From Papaver somniferum (lineage: Eukaryota > Streptophyta > Magnoliopsida > Ranunculales > Papaveraceae): a DNA stretch of 64,000 nucleotides. Where the stretch lies: NCBI RefSeq assembly GCF_003573695.1, contig NC_039359.1, forward strand, positions 141,319,112-141,383,111. The letters run 5' to 3'. Below, piece after piece: positions 59,385 through 64,000 of the stretch (positions within the stretch are counted from its first letter, which is position 1; every line of letters begins with the position of its first letter). The notes beneath the pieces were generated by a model. It worked only from the letters and a program-made list of their open reading frames with translations, was not told where the DNA came from and ran no database searches. Position numbers and translations under genes: made by a program.

Positions 59385-60285
59385 ATGAACCAATATCACA
59401 ACATCAATCGTTTGCTAGGGAGCAAAGCACACACCAAGAAGAAGATGTCTTTTGGACTGATGTACATTGATGTGAAGATCAATGGAGAGTGGGTATTAGC
59501 GATGGCTGATACCGGTGCTACCAAGTCTTTCATTCATCCAGACGTTGACATGGAATTGAACTTAACAGAACCACAAACCAGTCGAGGTAAAGTTCGCAAT
59601 GCAGATGTGCAAGTTGGACAATGGAAAGGAAAACTAGATTTTCTAGTGATGGTCATGGATGATTATGACCTGATTTTGGGCATGGATTTCTTTTGCGCGG
59701 GGAAGGCGTCGCCATTACCTCATAGAAATGGGATATTGATACAACACCATCAATACCCATGTTTTGTCTCTATGGTGAGGTAAAATGAACCAGACAAGAT
59801 TCTTAAGCCATATTTGTCTGCGATTCAGGTGAAAGAAGGTATGCGCCAAGGCTTGGCTACTTTCCTAGGCGTGTTGGTTGAGATCAAACCAGGAAAGGTA
59901 GTAGAAGTTGAGGATGAGATAGCTGAGGTCTTCGAAGAGTTTCCATACATGATGCCTGCAGAACTACCTAAGACGCTACTACCGCGGGTAGGATCGATCA
60001 TATAATTGAGTTGGTGCTAGGGAGAGACCGCCTGCACAAGCACCATATCGTATGTCACCGCTAGAACTTGAGGAGATGTGCAAGCATATTTATGAACTGT
60101 TGGAAGCAGGCTATATACAACCGTCTAAAGCTCCATTTGGTGCTCCGTTTATCTTCCAAAAGAAGCAAGATGGCTCGCTTCGTATGTGTGTTGATTATAG
60201 GGCTTTGAACAAGCTAACAGTGAAGAACAAGTACCCAATTCCTCTAGTGGCAGACTTGTTTGTCTGGGAACGAGACTTTTAGAGG
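59385..60285 (+). pseudogene. Ty3/Gypsy protease and RT N-terminus, broken
   Basis: Protease at 59385-59783: MADTGATKSFI has the D-T-G-A catalytic motif, followed by DYDLILGMDFF. A stop at 59781-59783, then VLVEIKPGKVVEVEDEIAEV and AELPKTLLP (59814-60005). After another break the RT start reads [52 protein letters not shown], ending at VADLF (60052-60265). Motifs fit a chromovirus-like Gypsy element. The RT is cut before the Y-x-D-D site by a junction with opposite-strand LINE sequence. Gag is essentially missing between the PBS (59025) and protease. Confidence 0.75.
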
Positions 60286-60287
60286 TA

Positions 60288-60727
60288 CCTTAGGATTCCA
60301 AAGTTATTTTTCTGGGAACGATATAAATCCTTCAATTTCAAACGTCGACTAATCAGAAGCTGCGGAAAAACCTTTACCATTGTCTTACCTCCACTGTCAT
60401 GTATCATGTAGATTTCAGCAACATCCCTTATAATCAAATCAGTACCAGTTTTAATGAAGTCCCTTGTTTTAAGAATACCCATCTATAGGCTCCGTCCAAT
60501 AGATCTATTTGAATGATTGGGAAATAACGCTTCATGTATCCCACCAGACTTTTGCGCTATGATTCTTCTCCACAACGCACATTTCTAATTTACGTAGCGC
60601 CATATCCATTTTGCATGTAGGGCCTTATTTCTTATGATTCTTCTAGTTTTTAATTTATACTAAAGAAGTCTGTCATGAGACGACAATTCCAAGCCTAATT
60701 GTCACTAAAAAGATATAATTTTCCTTT
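60288..60727 (-). pseudogene. LINE ORF2 fragment, second copy of the chimera
   Basis: Nearly matches 35640-36297 but lacks the part equivalent to about 35775-35990. Readable on the minus strand: MGILKTRDFIKTGTDLIIRD, AEIYMIHD. It ends at ATATAATTTTCC, the same right boundary as the other copy. Confidence 0.7.
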
Positions 60728-61129
60728 ATTGGGTACTAACAAGAAAAGGAATGAGATTAAACTTTTCTTTTAGCTCCTCCCCAGATTTCATCCTCGTCAT
60801 CGTGTCCTGGATATCCTGTTGTTCTAATGCAATTACCTAAAAATCAACATCTATTAGACTAGTATAAAAACGGTTGTTGTCAAAGTCCTATATGGTGCAT
60901 AATAGTACATATAATAACACCAAAGAGCTTCGTGCCATAATATATCGGTTCATTATGATAGCTGTCATTTTTTCTGTAGTGTAGATAAGTTAGAATGTGT
61001 CTTTCATTATTGTTAACTTTTTTTTATAAGAGCACAGATTTTGTTTGATGCTTTCAACAACAACATTAACATGAAGCTCAGTTTTTCTAAACACATGATC
61101 ACATCTGGATTTACAGATAAACTAGCAAG
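60728..61129. other. AT-rich noncoding
   Basis: Nothing recognisable as a gene, though it may be decayed 3' sequence of the LINE piece that follows. Confidence 0.35.
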
Positions 61130-61470
61130 TGTGGGCATGCATCGTTATCATGTGCCTCATATCAAGATTTTCATTTTTCACCAAACCAAGAGCTAAACAA
61201 ATCCATGAAGTTGGTATTGGTTTGAAATTTAGTATAGTTATTACCAAATAACCTCTGTCATATAAGGATAGAAAAGGGCATCCCATAAAGAGATGTGTCA
61301 TGTTTTTTCTCTCGACGATTGCAAGAATTGCATAGAGGATCAATGTAGGTTAATGCTAGCAATCTTAGCATTTATTAGGATAATTTCATGAGTTCATTTC
61401 AACCAAAAGAGTATAATGGTCGGAGAAGTATCAATTTTCCAGATCTTACTCCAATCTATAGCTTGAATAT
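61130..61470 (-). pseudogene. LINE ORF2 zinc-binding RT region, fragment
   Basis: On the minus strand KIWKIDTSPTIILFWLK, then NAKIASINLH, then C-N-S-C-N and, shifted, NMTHLFMGCPF. The arrangement W-x-I-x-T-S-P-x-I-x-x-F-W ... C-x2-C ... H-L-F-x-x-C-P-F is the zf-RVT domain of plant LINEs. At least one frame change and stops. Not continuous with the LINE piece at 60288-60727, because it is the more 3' part of ORF2 but lies upstream in reading direction. Confidence 0.6.
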
Positions 61471-62744
61471 AATTCTAGTTGAAAACACTGGGGGTACCAA
61501 AATACACCACCAAATTTTTTGTAGGCAAACTGTATGGACAAACTCAACACAACTCCGAGAGATAAACTCAATCAAGGAATAGTGTCTGGAGTTATATCTC
61601 TCTCTCTCTTGCAATTATAACGTTTACAGAACTGAACCTGTCAACCTAATTACAAAGAGATAACTTGGATGGTACCAATGACCAATGTCCAAGAATCAAT
61701 CAAGTCGTATCCAATAAACAAAGTCGGATGTATCTGCTATGACTGATCAATGCACAACCTGTGATATTTAAATTATAAATGTTAGAGCACTGCTTGGTCG
61801 AACTCGCAAGGGTTGTCAAGTTTAGTTGATCAAAACTATATCTTGATTTCTATTTTACTTATATCAATGTCTCGGATTAGGATAAAAGTGTGTAGTTGAG
61901 CTTTAGACTTCACGGCATTCGCCAATTGAAGAAGAAGATCTATTGAAGAACTTGGAAGAACTTCGACGATAAAAGGTATGCGGAGACTAAAACTTATCTA
62001 TCACTCAGAAGTCTATTCAATTCTATCTACTAATGAGACTAAGTTGTATATCTATATAGACTTTGTGTTATACAAATTTGAAATTTCGAGTCGAGTTTAT
62101 CTCGTTTATATAATTCTCGAAATACGAGTTTGAAGCATTCTTTAGCTATGTATTGACTTCATCATCTACTTGACAACTTTAGTTGTAAACAATTCACTTG
62201 TTGGAAACTAAATATTAAGGCAAGACTGATCATGTGAAAATTACCTTGAACATCTTACATCATCTGTGTGAGACAATCATTTGATGCTAACTCGGGATGT
62301 TTCGTATTGATCAAATAATCATTTGAAAATTACTTGAAGCTATTGGTATGTGTAAGATTACCAATGTTTTCTTCTAAGGATGTTTCAAATTGATTGATTG
62401 AGTGTTTTAGAACTACTACCAATGTTTGGATACAAAAGTATGCGTACCTTGTATGCGAACTGTGAAATACTAGTTGGGTCCGCAACTCTTGTTTGCGAAC
62501 TGTGTTTGCGAACAGGTTTACCTGTTAGGTCCAGAACTATTATTTCCGAACTGTGTTTACAAAAAAACAAGACTAGGTAAGGTCTTTAACTGTAGTTTCG
62601 TACAGGGCGAACTCATTGAGTAGGTTCTAATTCGAAAGTTATGACAAGTTGTTCACATACTTTGTACGCTAACTATTTGTTTTTCCACATGAACTCAGTT
62701 TCATTGGTGAACTCTGTTTGCGAACTAAAGTGTTAGAGCATAGC
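61471..62744. other. Noncoding, with GCGAACTGTG-type short repeats
   Basis: No gene. From about 61790 the words TTAGAGCAC..CTTGGT and GTTGTCAAGTTTAGTTG resemble the start of the dispersed repeat at 10262. 62450-62575 repeats GCGAACTGTG with GTTTGCGAAC several times. Confidence 0.45.
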
Positions 62745-64000
62745 ACCAAGCGTTGGTATGTCAAGTTTGGTTGTCATATTTTAGTACCAAAACTCATCTA
62801 GAGTCGCTTAATTAAATACTAGAGGCAACTTCGTTTAGGTTAGACTAGAAAGTCTAGGAATGTTGAGACATATAAGTATTACTCTGAAGACCTAAAGAAT
62901 GTGAAGAAGTAGCGAACTACAACAACGACATCATCCTTTCACTTGATGTTAGTAATATTGACTTGAATTGTTTCATTCCTAACGTATCTTTCAAGTCGTG
63001 CTATATTGAAAACATAATTGTGAAGATGTATATATTGTACATATTGTATAATACTCTAGTGATGTGACATGATCGTAATAGTATGATCATAGTATTAGGG
63101 AATTAGACTACGAAGTATAATACTTATCTTTTGAACTTCGTAGATATGACATCGACATAATCTTGTATATATTGTTATGATTATGTGAATGGGTTATGGT
63201 GAATATTTAATTCTAGGAAACAATGTTTTGCATTTGTTTAAAGGAAGTACATTCAAGAACTTGCTTCGTGAATCGAAAGGGAAATCATCAGGCTTATTGG
63301 TCCGGCTATTCATTGCAAATCTTTGGATGACCAATATGTGTGAGATGGTAGAACCGATCTTAACTTATGTTATGTATTTTGGTATAACTAATCACAATGC
63401 CTTACTTATGATTTGGTATGACTGGTTTTTATTAATCGATGTAACCGATCCTAAGTAATCACCATGTGATGGTATGATCGATCCTTGTAATTGGTGTGAA
63501 TGATCCTAGTAATTGGTGTAACAAGATCCTAGTAATTAGTGTGACTGATCACGAGTGTTGTGTGACCGATCCTTGTAATTGGTAACCGGTCCTGGTAACT
63601 GGGGTAACCGGTCCTGGTAACTGGTGTGACTGATCACAAGTAATACCACGGTAGATGGAACCGATCCTTGTAACTGGTGTAACCGATCCTAGTGACTGGT
63701 GTGACCGATCACAAGTATTTCCATAATTAGGTATAACCGATCCTAGTGATTGGTAGAACCGATTGAACCCATGTATGTGATTTGGTAATTTATCAATCAC
63801 ATAGTAGTCTTGGAATACAGGTGAACCAATTCTAAACTTGTTTGGAAGTGTGGTATAATAGATTCCAAGAATGCAAATCCATGTAAATATGAAATAGGGA
63901 TTTGCAGTGAAAAGATGTCAACATACTTTGAACATGAGCAGTAACTCTTATCATTTATTGCTCAAAGATATTCCTTAGTAATCAAGGTGATCATGTGCCG
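62745..64000 (+). repeat. Third copy of the dispersed noncoding repeat, cut by window end
   Basis: GCGTTGGTATGTCAAGTTTG at 62754 and the following 1.2 kb run parallel to about 10295-11470: AACAATGTTTT, GAATCGAAA, ACATACTTTGAACA, TATTCCTTA. It continues beyond 64000. No coding region. Confidence 0.75.
63460..63770 (+). repeat. Minisatellite of about 22-24 bp units, GTGTAACCGATCCTAGTAA type
   Basis: A dozen or so imperfect units of (G)TAACCGATCCTAGTAATTGG with variants GGTCCTGG and GATCACAAG. The equivalent place in the copy at 10262-13100 (about 11010-11170) has only a few units, so the array has expanded here. Confidence 0.85.

Overview
This is plant nuclear DNA, most likely from a eudicot. 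It is AT-rich, has intron-containing genes, and is crowded with plant transposon lineages: Athila- and Tat/Ogre-type Ty3/Gypsy, Cassandra, Helitron, PIF/Harbinger, Mutator-like and L1-like LINE. The general texture could fit a Ranunculales/poppy-type genome, but the sequence alone does not prove the species. Only one gene looks intact: a SUPERMAN-class single C2H2 zinc-finger repressor (42922-43656, +). Nearly everything else is nested mobile DNA or decayed gene copies.

Layout. 1-9083: minus-strand Athila-like retrotransposon (broken gag-protease, primer-binding site, long LTR); the LTR is split by a 4.66-kb Mutator-like element (3969-8623) with a 9-bp target duplication and about 30 copies of a GTGTAAC...GTTACAC palindrome. 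9118-13174: two members of a noncoding, promoter-bearing dispersed repeat in opposite orientation, between 13-bp direct repeats; a third member runs off the right edge (62745-64000). 13300-13740: a short Cassandra solo LTR and a LINE RNase H fragment. 15100-27600: two copies of an unusual gene encoding two DUF295 modules (the second with an F-box-like start). Both copies are broken in exon 1 and open in exon 2. Between them lie a transposon-type gene remnant with a minisatellite intron, a 1.5-kb Helitron and a LINE fragment. 27876-28920: Harbinger-type element with GC-rich repeat arrays. 33742-38745: PIF/Harbinger element with a Myb-like ORF1 remnant, a Gypsy-LINE chimeric block and a Cassandra array with three LTRs. 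40030-40512: a MITE. 42922-43656: zinc-finger gene. 46080-46640: LINE ORF1-like remnant. 47600-48760: Helitron 3' terminus next to a pseudogene for the glycine cleavage H protein. 48807-57722: a complete-ended, non-autonomous Tat-type LTR retrotransposon with gag and protease on the minus strand and a six-exon antisense extra gene on the plus strand. 58900-61470: Gypsy protease-RT remnant, a second copy of the Gypsy-LINE chimera, and another LINE zinc-binding remnant.

The genes do not form a pathway. The window is best read as a layered insertion history around one zinc-finger gene and two decaying DUF295 loci. The most unusual items are the palindrome-array Mutator-like element, the three-LTR Cassandra with doubled 5S-like blocks, the antisense six-exon gene in the Tat element with its TCGCA-rich composition, and the twice-occurring Gypsy-LINE chimera. 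Exon joins and homologies come from reading by eye; no database search was possible.
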